64,000 nucleotides of DNA from Bradyrhizobium sp. CSA112 (lineage in GTDB: Bacteria > Pseudomonadota > Alphaproteobacteria > Rhizobiales > Xanthobacteraceae). Numbering within the stretch: position 1 is the first letter of the stretch; every line of letters starts with the position of its first letter. The stretch spans positions 62,001-126,000 of the forward strand of contig NZ_JAACFS010000014.1 in NCBI RefSeq assembly GCF_029051645.1, given 5' to 3'. A program made the translations under genes and the position numbers. Under the pieces are notes generated by a model. The model was not told the origin of the DNA, did not search any database, and saw only the letters and a list, made by a program, of their open reading frames with translations. Below, piece by piece: positions 17,060-24,144 of this stretch.

Positions 17060-17494
17060 ATGAGTGCAGCCGACAACAAGAAACTGGTGCAGCAGATCTA
17101 TGCAGACTCAGCGAACCGCAGCGGAACAACCTTTCTTGACAATATCGCCGAGGATGTCACCTGGATCGTCACCGGCCAATATTCCTGGTCGGGCGAATTC
17201 AGAGGTCGTGATGCCATCAACAACGGCCTGATGGGTTATCTGCGATCACTGCTCGCCGCCGGGCGGCCGCGCACGCTGGCGTTCAACTTTATTGCGGAAG
17301 GCGATTACGTCGTGGTCGAGGCCCGCGGCGACAATGTCACCAAGTCCGAGGAGCGCTACGACAATCATTACTGCATGATCTGGCGGATCGAGAACGGCAA
17401 GATCAAGGAGATCAAGGAATATTGCGATTCCGCGCTGGTCGAGCGCGTGCTCGGGCCGTTTCCGGCAGAGCGAAAACTCGCTGTGGCGGTTTGA
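17060..17494 (+). CDS. SnoaL/NTF2-fold protein
   Basis: This 144-residue protein starts MSAADNKKLVQQIYADSANRS and shows the ketosteroid-isomerase-like pattern FLDNIAEDVTWIVTGQYSWSGEFRGRDAI and EERYDNHYCMIWRIENGKIKEIKEY, close to bacterial limonene-epoxide-hydrolase/SnoaL-like proteins. The reaction is not predictable. CGGAGACAATCC gives a good ribosome-binding site. It likely shares a transcript with the upstream AhpD-like gene under the LysR regulator. It is the third NTF2-fold protein within 4.7 kb. Confidence 0.85.
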   Translation: MSAADNKKLVQQIYADSANRSGTTFLDNIAEDVTWIVTGQYSWSGEFRGRDAINNGLMGYLRSLLAAGRPRTLAFNFIAEGDYVVVEARGDNVTKSEERYDNHYCMIWRIENGKIKEIKEYCDSALVERVLGPFPAERKLAVAV

Positions 17495-17521
17495 GTCATG
17501 GAGGCGCTGCGAGCTGGTCTC

Positions 17522-17647
17522 GTAGGGTGGGCAAAGCCACCGGGTCGCGCGAATGCGCGCCCGATGACAGGCTCCGCGTGCCCACCATTCCTCAAGCCTC
17601 AAAAGAAAAAGGTGGGCACGGCGCTAGTGCGCCTTTGCCCACCCTAC
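17522..17647. repeat. Intergenic palindromic repeat, family B copy 2
   Basis: Starts GTAGGGTGGGCAAAG and ends TTTGCCCACCCTAC; inner arms CGTGCCCACC and GGTGGGCACG. This copy is longer than the others because of an insertion between the outer and inner left arms. It lies between convergent gene ends. Confidence 0.93.
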
Positions 17648-17664
17648 GATTTTCTCGGCGTTGA

Positions 17665-18351
17665 TCAGGCCGCCTTCACCGACATATGCTTGAACATGTT
17701 GCTGCGGGCTTCGTCGTCCATCTCGGCCTTGAACTTGAAGTTATCCTTCAGCGCGATCGCCTTTGCCGCCGCAGGCCGCGCCGAAATCTCATCGACCAGC
17801 CGCTTGACGTTGGGATATTTGGCGGCTGCATCATCGCCCACGACGAAGGCCATCATGCGGCCCCAGCCCCAGACTTCCATGTCGACGATGGTGTAGGTGT
17901 CGCCGACCATATAACGGCGGTTCGCAAGGTGGTCGTTGAGAATGCCGAAGTGCCGCTGCGCCTCGAACTGGTAGCGGTTATGCGCGTAGTCGATCTTTTC
18001 CGGCGCGAAGTGCTTGAAGTGGACGGCCTGGCCGGAATATGGGCCAACGCCGGTGGCGACGAACATCAGCCATGACAGCAGCTCCGCGCGGCTCGTCGGT
18101 GTGTTCGCGGGGAGAAACTTGCCGGTCTTTTCCGCGAGGTAGAGCAGGATGGCGTTGCTGTCGAACACCTTGACGCCGTCGTCGTCGATCGCGGGCACCT
18201 TGGCGTTCGGATTGATGGCGAGGTATTCCGGCTTGAACTGGTCGCCCTTGCGGGTGTCGACCGCGACCGGCTGATAGGCGATGCCGGCTTCCTCGAGGAA
18301 GAGGGCGACCTTGGTCGGGTTGGGCGATCCGTTGAAGTAGAATTTGAGCAT
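17665..18351 (-). CDS. Glutathione S-transferase family protein
   Basis: This 228-residue GST has the thioredoxin-fold N-terminus MLKFYFNGSPNPTKVALFLEEAG, a cis-Pro region NPNAKVPAIDDDG, and DSNAILLYLAEKTG (Glu/Ser-type glutathione contact) near residue 65. The helical C-terminal domain carries the capping motif YTIVDMEVWGW. The N-terminal Ser in NGSP points to the Nu/Ure2p-like or Theta-type bacterial group rather than the Beta class of the GST at 14728. The probable role is detoxification or thiol handling in the cytoplasm. It appears monocistronic. Confidence 0.9.
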   Translation of the reverse strand: MLKFYFNGSPNPTKVALFLEEAGIAYQPVAVDTRKGDQFKPEYLAINPNAKVPAIDDDGVKVFDSNAILLYLAEKTGKFLPANTPTSRAELLSWLMFVATGVGPYSGQAVHFKHFAPEKIDYAHNRYQFEAQRHFGILNDHLANRRYMVGDTYTIVDMEVWGWGRMMAFVVGDDAAAKYPNVKRLVDEISARPAAAKAIALKDNFKFKAEMDDEARSNMFKHMSVKAA

Positions 18352-18503
18352 TTTGGAATTTCCCCATTGCTTCTTGCAGGAAGCTTATTGTGGACTCCGG
18401 ACACGGCGCGAATGCCGCCGGAGGGCACGTCCATGCTCAAATTTTTGCGGGCCGCGCAAGCGACGAATTCGTGAAATGCAAGGCCTTATGAGAAAGCGAG
18501 GCC

Positions 18504-18830
18504 TTACGATATGAGCAGGCCGCCTATACCGGTCACCGCAAGGGCGACGCCGGCAGCAATCATCACCGACGCAAAGCGGATTTCCGAACGCAAAGCGGTG
18601 CGTTGCCCCGTGCGTTCCGATCCTCGCGCATAACCGTGGACGATGATCTGCTCGGTGAAGGTGCCGTTGGCGTCCAGAATGTCGGTCAAGCCCGCGCTGG
18701 CAATCAGGATGCCGAGGATGACCAATCCGGCAGGGCCCAGCAAACTCAACAGCAGCATCGGAAATACGCCGATCAGGAAGACCGGCAGCAGCGGCAGCAC
18801 GATGAGCGACTCGGAGCCTCGGGTGCGCAT
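18504..18830 (-). CDS. Hypothetical membrane protein
   Basis: This 108-residue protein has hydrophobic segments near 8-28, 30-48 and 86-107, with a polar loop (DANGTFTEQIIVHGYARGSERTG) between the second and third. I recognise no family. Good coding character and an AAGAGA upstream of ATG 18830 support a real gene. The flanking stretch 18831-19075 shows no gene or named repeat. Function unknown. Confidence 0.6.
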   Translation of the reverse strand: MRTRGSESLIVLPLLPVFLIGVFPMLLLSLLGPAGLVILGILIASAGLTDILDANGTFTEQIIVHGYARGSERTGQRTALRSEIRFASVMIAAGVALAVTGIGGLLIS

Positions 18831-19075
18831 GGGAGAAATCTCTTATGCAGAAATGAATGTAGCACGTATCCCCCAAAATAAGAACGAAAAGGCGTATCGC
18901 CACCCGCGTACACGGCACGGCTGCCATGCCGGCGGACCGCGCCGGCCGCGCGGGGTATGGGCAAAGCCGAATTTCGCGCCATCGCCTCTCCGCGGGCCAT
19001 ACGCACGGTGCGATGCTTTGGCGCGGCCATGCCATAGGCCGCGTCTGGGCGTGGCGCGGTGATGCGAAACGAGGC

Positions 19076-20209
19076 TTATCCCGCCGCCATCCCGGAGCGG
19101 ATTTCGGCGCGCAACTCGTCGATCAGCTTGAGGCCGTTCTTGGTCTCGACATGCCAGAAGGTCCAGCCGTTGCAGGCGCCGGAGCCTTGGGCAACCGCGC
19201 CCATGCGATGGATCGAGCCGACCTTGTCGCCGAGCATGATGGCGCCGTCGGCGCGAACCAGGGCGCCGTGGCGCTTCTTGGAGTCGACCAGCTTGGTGCC
19301 GGGTGGAATCATGCCGCGTTCGATCAGTTCGGAGAACGCCACGCGGGGCGCGTCGCGCGCGGTCATGAACGGCGCCAGCGTCGCCTCGGGCAGCGGTTCG
19401 ACCGCCGCGATGCGCGCTTCGGCCGCCTCCGCATAGGTCCTGTCGCGCTCGAAGCCGATGTAGCGGCGGCCGAGGCGTTTTGCCACGGCGCCGGTCGTGC
19501 CGGTGCCGTTGAAAGGATCGATCACGAGATCGCCGGGCTTTGATGACGACAGCAGCACGCGCGCCAAAAGGCCCTCGGGCTTCTGGGTCGGGTGCACTTT
19601 CTTGCCGTCGGCGCCCTTGAGGCGCTCATCGCCGGTGCAGAGCGGGATCAGCCAGTCAGAGCGCGCCTGCACGTCCTCATTGGCGGCCTTCAGGGCTTCA
19701 TAATTGAACGTATAACCCTTGGCCTTCTCGTCGCGCGCCGCCCAGATCATGGTTTCGTGGGCATTGGTGAAGCGGCGGCCGCGGAAATTCGGCATCGGAT
19801 TGGTCTTGCGCCAGACGATGTCGTTGAGGACCCAGAAGCCGAGGTCCTGCATGATCGCGCCGACGCGGAAGATGTTGTGATAGGAACCGATCACCCACAG
19901 CGTCGCCGACGGTTTCATGACGCGGCGGCAGGCGAGCAGCCAGGCGCGGGTGAAATCGTCATACGCGGCGAACGATGAAAATTTGTCCCAGTCGTCGTTG
20001 ACGGCATCGACATGGGATTCGTCGGGGCGCTTGAGGTCGCCCTTGAGCTGCAGATTATACGGGGGGTCTGCGAACACCAGATCGACCGAACCGGCCGGGA
20101 GCTTCGACATCTCGGCGACGCAATCGCCGACGACGATACGCACGCTGGAATCAGACTCGAATTTGGTGCGGGGCGCCCTTGCAGACGCCCCGCGACGCGA
20201 CACAACCAT
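19076..20209 (-). CDS. ccrM: CcrM-type adenine-specific DNA methyltransferase (GANTC)
   Basis: This 377-residue beta-class N6-adenine methyltransferase has catalytic motif IV DPPY at 48-51 and SAM-binding motif I DPFNGTGTTG at 231-240, in the order expected for the class. The C-terminal roughly 90 residues (GMIPPGTKLVDSKKRHGALV, HRMGAVAQGSGACNGWTFWH) are the CcrM-specific extension that aids sequence recognition. CcrM methylates GANTC and couples replication to cell-cycle transcription in Alphaproteobacteria. No restriction partner is adjacent, as expected for an orphan methyltransferase. Four GANTC sites lie at its start and a CtrA-like box lies upstream. Confidence 0.96.
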   Translation of the reverse strand: MVVSRRGASARAPRTKFESDSSVRIVVGDCVAEMSKLPAGSVDLVFADPPYNLQLKGDLKRPDESHVDAVNDDWDKFSSFAAYDDFTRAWLLACRRVMKPSATLWVIGSYHNIFRVGAIMQDLGFWVLNDIVWRKTNPMPNFRGRRFTNAHETMIWAARDEKAKGYTFNYEALKAANEDVQARSDWLIPLCTGDERLKGADGKKVHPTQKPEGLLARVLLSSSKPGDLVIDPFNGTGTTGAVAKRLGRRYIGFERDRTYAEAAEARIAAVEPLPEATLAPFMTARDAPRVAFSELIERGMIPPGTKLVDSKKRHGALVRADGAIMLGDKVGSIHRMGAVAQGSGACNGWTFWHVETKNGLKLIDELRAEIRSGMAAG

Positions 20210-20228
20210 GACTCAACTACTCTGACTC
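20148..20228. promoter_or_regulatory. Cluster of four GANTC sites at the ccrM start
   Basis: GAATC at 20148-20152 and GACTC at 20154-20158, 20210-20214 and 20224-20228. Two are in the first codons of ccrM and two in its 5' leader. The encoded enzyme should methylate these sites, which suggests autoregulation. Confidence 0.75.
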
Positions 20229-20289
20229 AGGCGACGCTGTCGGCGACGCGGGACTAAACAACCGACTGGCGATACATTGACCGGGCAAA

Positions 20290-20305
20290 GTAAAAATCGA
20301 CTTAA
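20290..20305 (-). promoter_or_regulatory. CtrA-box-like element upstream of ccrM
   Basis: The minus strand reads TTAAGTCGATTTTTAC, matching the CtrA consensus TTAA-N7-TTAAC at eight of nine fixed positions. It lies 81-96 bases before the ccrM ATG. Chance occurrence is possible. Confidence 0.5.
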
Positions 20306-20487
20306 CCCCGGGATACTGCGGGCAGAGATTGCGAACAGAGATGGCCGAGAGAAATACCAGCAGAGATTGCGGCGGCTGGTGCACTAGGCAATATTTGCCG
20401 GGCGGGTTATTGATTAATGGAATGGAAATTTTACGTCTGTGCCGAGTTGCGTATTCGGGCCAACAGCCGGGATGAGGAAACACCGCC

Positions 20488-21420
20488 ATGCGTTACGATG
20501 ATTTCCGTCGCAGCGACGACATCGAGGACCGTCGCGACGATAGCGGCGGCGGAATGGGTGGCGGCGGTTTCGGGCTTCCGATGGGCGGCGGCGGGCTCGG
20601 CATCGGCACCATCATCGTGCTCGGCCTTGTCGGCTACGCATTCGGCATCGACCCGCGCATTTTGATCGGCGGCGCCGAAATCCTGAGCGGCGGCGGCCAG
20701 GCGCCGACCTACCAGACCGATCGCAGGTCAGGACCGGCCAAGACCGGTGCGCCGAAGGACGAAGTCGGCAGCATGATATCAGGCGTTCTCGGCGAGATCG
20801 ACGATCGCTGGAGCGAGATCTTCCAGTCCAGCGGCCAGAATTATACCGGGCCGCGCATCGTGCTGTTTCGCAACGCCACCAATGGCGGGCGGTGCGGCAT
20901 GGCGCAGTCGGCGATGGGACCGTTCTACTGTCCGCCGGACAAGCAGATCTTCCTCGACACCAGTTTCTTCCGCGAAGTCGAAACGCGCTTCCGCGGCTGT
21001 TCGGGCAATGCCTGCAAATTCACGGCGGCCTATATCATCGCGCATGAAGCGGGACATCACATCCAGAACCTGCTCGGCATCCTGCCGCGCGTGACCCGGC
21101 TGCAGCAGCAGGCCGGCAGCAAGGCGGAAGCCAATGCGCTGCAGGTCAAGGTCGAGCTGCAGGCGGATTGTCTTGCCGGCGTCTGGGTCAACCGCGAGGA
21201 AAAGAAACGTCCGGGCTTCCTCGAAGCCGGCGACATCGACGCGGCGCTGACCACGGCAAGCGCGATCGGCGACGACACGCTGCAGCGAAAGGCGACGGGC
21301 AGGGTGGTGCCCGATAGTTTCACCCACGGCTCCGCGGCACAGCGCAAGCAATGGTTCATGACCGGCTACAAGCAGGGCACGGTGCAGGCCTGCAACACGT
21401 TTGCTCAGGGTGCGTTGTGA
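20488..21420 (+). CDS. YpfJ-type neutral zinc metallopeptidase
   Basis: This 310-residue protein starts MRYDDFRRSDDIEDRRDDS and has a Gly-rich segment leading into one membrane helix (IGTIIVLGLVGYAFGID, about 46-62). The large domain carries HEAGHHIQ (HExxH, about 190-197), FYCPPDKQIFLDTSFF, and ELQADCLAGVWVNRE, where the Glu supplies the third zinc ligand. These fit the neutral zinc metallopeptidase family (YpfJ, KPN_02809). The domain probably faces the periplasm; substrates are unknown. GAGG precedes the ATG. Confidence 0.92.
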   Translation: MRYDDFRRSDDIEDRRDDSGGGMGGGGFGLPMGGGGLGIGTIIVLGLVGYAFGIDPRILIGGAEILSGGGQAPTYQTDRRSGPAKTGAPKDEVGSMISGVLGEIDDRWSEIFQSSGQNYTGPRIVLFRNATNGGRCGMAQSAMGPFYCPPDKQIFLDTSFFREVETRFRGCSGNACKFTAAYIIAHEAGHHIQNLLGILPRVTRLQQQAGSKAEANALQVKVELQADCLAGVWVNREEKKRPGFLEAGDIDAALTTASAIGDDTLQRKATGRVVPDSFTHGSAAQRKQWFMTGYKQGTVQACNTFAQGAL

Positions 21421-21443
21421 CGTGAGCCAGAGAAGTATTTGAC

Positions 21444-21531
21444 GTCATGGCCGGGCTTGTCCCGGCCATCCACGTCTATACTTCTGAGAGAGTTTAAAGA
21501 CGTGGATGCCCGGGACAAGCCCGGGCATGAC
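21444..21531. repeat. Intergenic palindromic repeat, family C copy 2
   Basis: GTCATGGCCGGGCTTGTCCC at the left and GGGACAAGCCCGGGCATGAC at the right, with CCACGTC/GACGTGG inner arms and a short centre. It lies between the zinc peptidase gene and moaB. Confidence 0.93.
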
Positions 21532-21545
21532 GAGAAGAAAAAGTC

Positions 21546-22109
21546 ATGTCCTCCATCGACGAGTCAAAACAATTCGTGCCGCTCAACATCGCGGTGCTGA
21601 CGATTTCGGATACACGCTCGCTGGCCGACGACAAATCGGGTGCCACGCTGGTGGACCGGCTGATCGCGGCGGGCCATCATCTCGCTGCGCGCGATATCGT
21701 CGCCGACGACGTCGATGCGATCCGCGTCATTATCAAGCGATGGATCACCGACGAGGGCGTCGATGCGATCATCACCACCGGCGGTACCGGCTTCACCGGC
21801 CGCGACGTAACGCCGGAGGCGGTCGAGCCGTTGTTCGAAAAACGGATGGACGGCTTTTCCATCGCCTTCCACATGCTGAGCCACGCCAAGATCGGCACCT
21901 CGACGGTGCAGAGCCGCGCCACTGCCGGCGTGGCGGGCGCGACCTTCATCTTCTGCCTGCCGGGATCGCCGGGCGCCTGCCGCGATGCGTGGGACGGCAT
22001 CCTCGCCGCCCAGCTCGATTACCGCACGCGCCCCTGCAATTTCGTAGAGATCATGCCGCGGCTGGACGAGCACCTGCGGCGGCCTAAAGCACAAGGCGCT
22101 TCAGCCTGA
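21546..22109 (+). CDS. moaB: Molybdenum cofactor biosynthesis protein MoaB
   Basis: This 187-residue protein of the MoaB/Mog fold has AVLTISDTRSLADDKSG near 13-29, DAIITTGGTGFTGRDVTPEAV (about 74-94) and IFCLPGSPGACRDAWDGIL (about 138-156). MoaB proteins adenylylate molybdopterin or assist this step in molybdenum cofactor synthesis. Length matches the alphaproteobacterial form. Other moa/moe genes are not in the window. Its 3' end overlaps the 3' end of the tiny cationic-protein gene on the opposite strand by 26 bases. Confidence 0.95.
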   Translation: MSSIDESKQFVPLNIAVLTISDTRSLADDKSGATLVDRLIAAGHHLAARDIVADDVDAIRVIIKRWITDEGVDAIITTGGTGFTGRDVTPEAVEPLFEKRMDGFSIAFHMLSHAKIGTSTVQSRATAGVAGATFIFCLPGSPGACRDAWDGILAAQLDYRTRPCNFVEIMPRLDEHLRRPKAQGASA

Positions 22110-22239
22110 CCAGCAATGCCCATAACGCGCGCCACATGTTGCGATAGGCTTCGGCGCGCAACAGACGCGCGCGCTCGATATGGAAGTCGATGAGTTCTGG
22201 CGTGACGCGCCGCGGACTATCGCGACGCGCGGGCTTCAC
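22084..22239 (-). CDS. Small cationic protein translationally coupled to MarR-GNAT
   Basis: This 51-residue protein starts with GTG at 22239, which overlaps the TGA of the MarR-GNAT gene in a GTGA four-base overlap. It begins VKPARRDSPRRVTPELIDFH and continues with an amphipathic Arg/Leu helix ending VRLKRLVL. It is strongly basic and could bind membrane or nucleic acid. The shape recalls short alphaproteobacterial proteins of the RSP_7527 kind, but that is from memory only. The overlap implies translational coupling with the upstream gene. A longer in-frame reading runs back into the GNAT gene and is unlikely. Confidence 0.65.
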   Translation of the reverse strand: MKPARRDSPRRVTPELIDFHIERARLLRAEAYRNMWRALWALLVRLKRLVL

Positions 22240-23165
22240 AGTTCCAATTCCCAGGTTTCGCCGACCAGATCTCGGCCAAAGCTGCGGTGCGGCTCGGTGG
22301 CGACCAGCTTGAACCCGGCTTCCTGGTAGATCTTGCGCGCGGCGACGAGGATACTCTGGGTCCACAGCGTGATCTTGCGATAACCGCAGGCCTTCGCGAA
22401 CGCGATGCATTCCGCGACCAGCCGATGACCCAGACCCTGTCCGCGTCCGGCCGGTTCCACCAGCAGCAATCGCAGCTTCGCTACGTCATCGGTATGGCGC
22501 ACCAGAAATATCGAGCCGACCTGCGCGCCATCGATGTCGGCGATCCAGCAACGCTCGCGCGACGCATCGAATGAGGCGAGGAACTTTGCCGCGATCTCCG
22601 CGACCAGGCCCTCGAACGAGGAATCCCAACCGTATTCGCGGGCGTAGAGCGCGCCGTGGCTCTGCACTACCCATCCCATGTCGCCGGGTCGCGGCTCGCG
22701 CAGTGTCGCCGGTCGGGACGGGGCACGGGCATTGCCAAGCAGCCGTTCGATGTCGGCCATCGCCCCGATCAAGCGCTCCCTGCCGCCGCGAGGCAGCGAG
22801 CCGAGCATCGCCGCGATGTCGTCCTTCGTATTGCGCTCGAGCTTGGCGAACGCCTGCCGTCCCTTGGCCGTCAATCCGAGCCGGTATTGCCGGCGGTCGG
22901 ACGGCAGCGGTTCGCGGGTGATCAAGCCGGCTTCATCGAAATTCTGCACGATCCGGCTGAGATAGCCGGCATCGAGACCCAGTTCGGCTCCGATCTCCTT
23001 CGCCGAGAGATTTTCACTGTGGGCGAGTTCGTACAGCACCCGCGCCTCGCTCAGCGAGAAGGGGCTCTTCAGTAGATGCTGGTCCAGCACGCCGAGCTTG
23101 CGGGTGTAGAAGCGGTTGAAGGCGCGAACCGCCGCGACTTCTTGCTCGAAATCCAGTTCAGACAT
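22236..23165 (-). CDS. MarR-GNAT fusion: HTH regulator with acetyltransferase domain
   Basis: This 309-residue two-domain protein has a MarR winged HTH at about 5-145 (LSEARVLYELAHSENLSAKEIG, LDAGYLSRIVQNFDEAGLIT, and the DRRQYRLGLTAKG wing). A GNAT domain follows at about 160-309 with the acetyl-CoA loop VEPAGRGQGLGHRLV. This fusion is a known architecture in Proteobacteria; the acetylated target is unknown. A long near-palindrome just upstream is the probable operator for autorepression. ATG 23165 has GAGGTG upstream. A 51-codon gene is coupled to its stop codon. Confidence 0.93.
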   Translation of the reverse strand: MSELDFEQEVAAVRAFNRFYTRKLGVLDQHLLKSPFSLSEARVLYELAHSENLSAKEIGAELGLDAGYLSRIVQNFDEAGLITREPLPSDRRQYRLGLTAKGRQAFAKLERNTKDDIAAMLGSLPRGGRERLIGAMADIERLLGNARAPSRPATLREPRPGDMGWVVQSHGALYAREYGWDSSFEGLVAEIAAKFLASFDASRERCWIADIDGAQVGSIFLVRHTDDVAKLRLLLVEPAGRGQGLGHRLVAECIAFAKACGYRKITLWTQSILVAARKIYQEAGFKLVATEPHRSFGRDLVGETWELEL

Positions 23166-23177
23166 GGCGGCACCTCG

Positions 23178-23219
23178 ATACTTGCCATTGTCAAATATAT
23201 ATTTGACTTTGGCAAGTAT
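23178..23219. promoter_or_regulatory. Long near-perfect palindrome, probable MarR operator
   Basis: The 42-base element has halves ATACTTGCCATTGTCAAATA(T) and (A)TATTTGACTTTGGCAAGTAT, with 19 of 21 positions complementary. It ends 13 bases before the MarR-GNAT ATG and is AT-rich against GC-rich surroundings. It likely covers the promoter and allows autorepression. Confidence 0.75.
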
Positions 23220-23381
23220 ATTTGTGCTGCGAAAGACGGTTGCGAGCAGGGTGAGGGGCCGTGACGGCGGAACATTTTCTTCTTGTGCCGCCGACGCGAG
23301 CCGCGCGCGTCGCTACTTTGCATGGGGTTGTTTTCGCGATTTTGGGTGTGGGCGCTGCGATCTACCGCCGTACTGCCGAAG

Positions 23382-23954
23382 CTAGGCGACGACCATGATC
23401 CGGCTGCGCAACTGGGTGCGCGACGAGCGGCCGAGCTGGCGCAACAGCCGCGTCTCGGAGCGGCGGGAATCCGGCCGGTAGCCGCCCAGCCGCTCATAAT
23501 GATCGCGCGCGATCAAAAGCCCCTGTTCCGCCGAAGGCCCGGCAATCATGCGTGCCACGAATTTGAAGCCGTCGCGCAGCCGCGTGTCGGCGTAGGGCGA
23601 GCGGGCATAGCGAAAGACCCCCGCGCGGGGCCGGCCGCTATTCGATACGTTCTGAATGAACTGCGTGGTCTCTTCGATCCAGCCGCTGTCGAGCACCGCA
23701 CCGGCGTGCAGGAACATCAGCCATGGCGAGCGCGCCGCCCCCGCGCCGGCAGCCAGCGCCGCCGCACGTGTTCCTTCAAACCTCAGAAAGCGGCAGCCGG
23801 CCACGTCAGCCACCCGTTCGATCACGCCGTTGCCGGCCGTGTCGACCAGCAGCACCTCGCGGATGACGCCGGCGGCGGCTCCCGGCACCAGCGCCGCCAA
23901 TGTTGCGACCGCGGGCTGTTCTTTTCCTTCGGTCGGGATGATTACGCTCAGCAT
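23382..23954 (-). CDS. Family 2 glycosyltransferase
   Basis: This 190-residue protein has a short GT-A fold. The N-terminus MLSVIIPTEGKEQPAVATLAAL is the GT2 nucleotide-sugar strand, IREVLLVDTAGNGVIERVAD follows, and SPWLMFLHAGAVLDSGWIEE (about 92-111) takes the place of the usual DxD region (here HAGA, so the Asp pair is not evident). The C-terminus is Arg-rich and ends RSRIMVVA. It is shorter than full GT2 enzymes (about 250-300). The missing DxD makes activity doubtful; acceptor and donor are unknown. Confidence 0.82.
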   Translation of the reverse strand: MLSVIIPTEGKEQPAVATLAALVPGAAAGVIREVLLVDTAGNGVIERVADVAGCRFLRFEGTRAAALAAGAGAARSPWLMFLHAGAVLDSGWIEETTQFIQNVSNSGRPRAGVFRYARSPYADTRLRDGFKFVARMIAGPSAEQGLLIARDHYERLGGYRPDSRRSETRLLRQLGRSSRTQLRSRIMVVA

Positions 23955-24106
23955 GAATGAGGCTTCGGTGGCTCAGACGGTGAAAAACGCCGCACTGTTA
24001 TCACCTTGTCACAATCAAAGCAGCCGTGTGCGTGCAGCTTTTTTCGGCACGCGGCGCCGGCTCCTTTTCCGAGGTGTGTGCTTCGTTGTGAATTGTTGTC
24101 GATGAT

Positions 24107-24121
24107 GTTCTTGATTTGTTC
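24107..24121. promoter_or_regulatory. LexA box (GTTC-N7-GTTC)
   Basis: GTTCTTGATTTGTTC is an exact match to the direct-repeat SOS box of Alphaproteobacteria. It ends 23 bases before the ATG of the radical SAM gene at 24145, a position suited to repression. No other exact match was noticed in the window. Confidence 0.7.
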
Positions 24122-24144
24122 TTTTGACGTGCTATGTTCGCTTC

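Noticed and set aside
18484..18515. Two AGGCCTTAYGA-like direct repeats after the hypothetical membrane gene
   Set aside because: Short and partly overlapping the gene end; could easily be chance.
22240..22410. Longer version of the small cationic gene
   Set aside because: Extension lies entirely inside the GNAT domain in another frame; the GTG overlapping the GNAT stop is a much better start.
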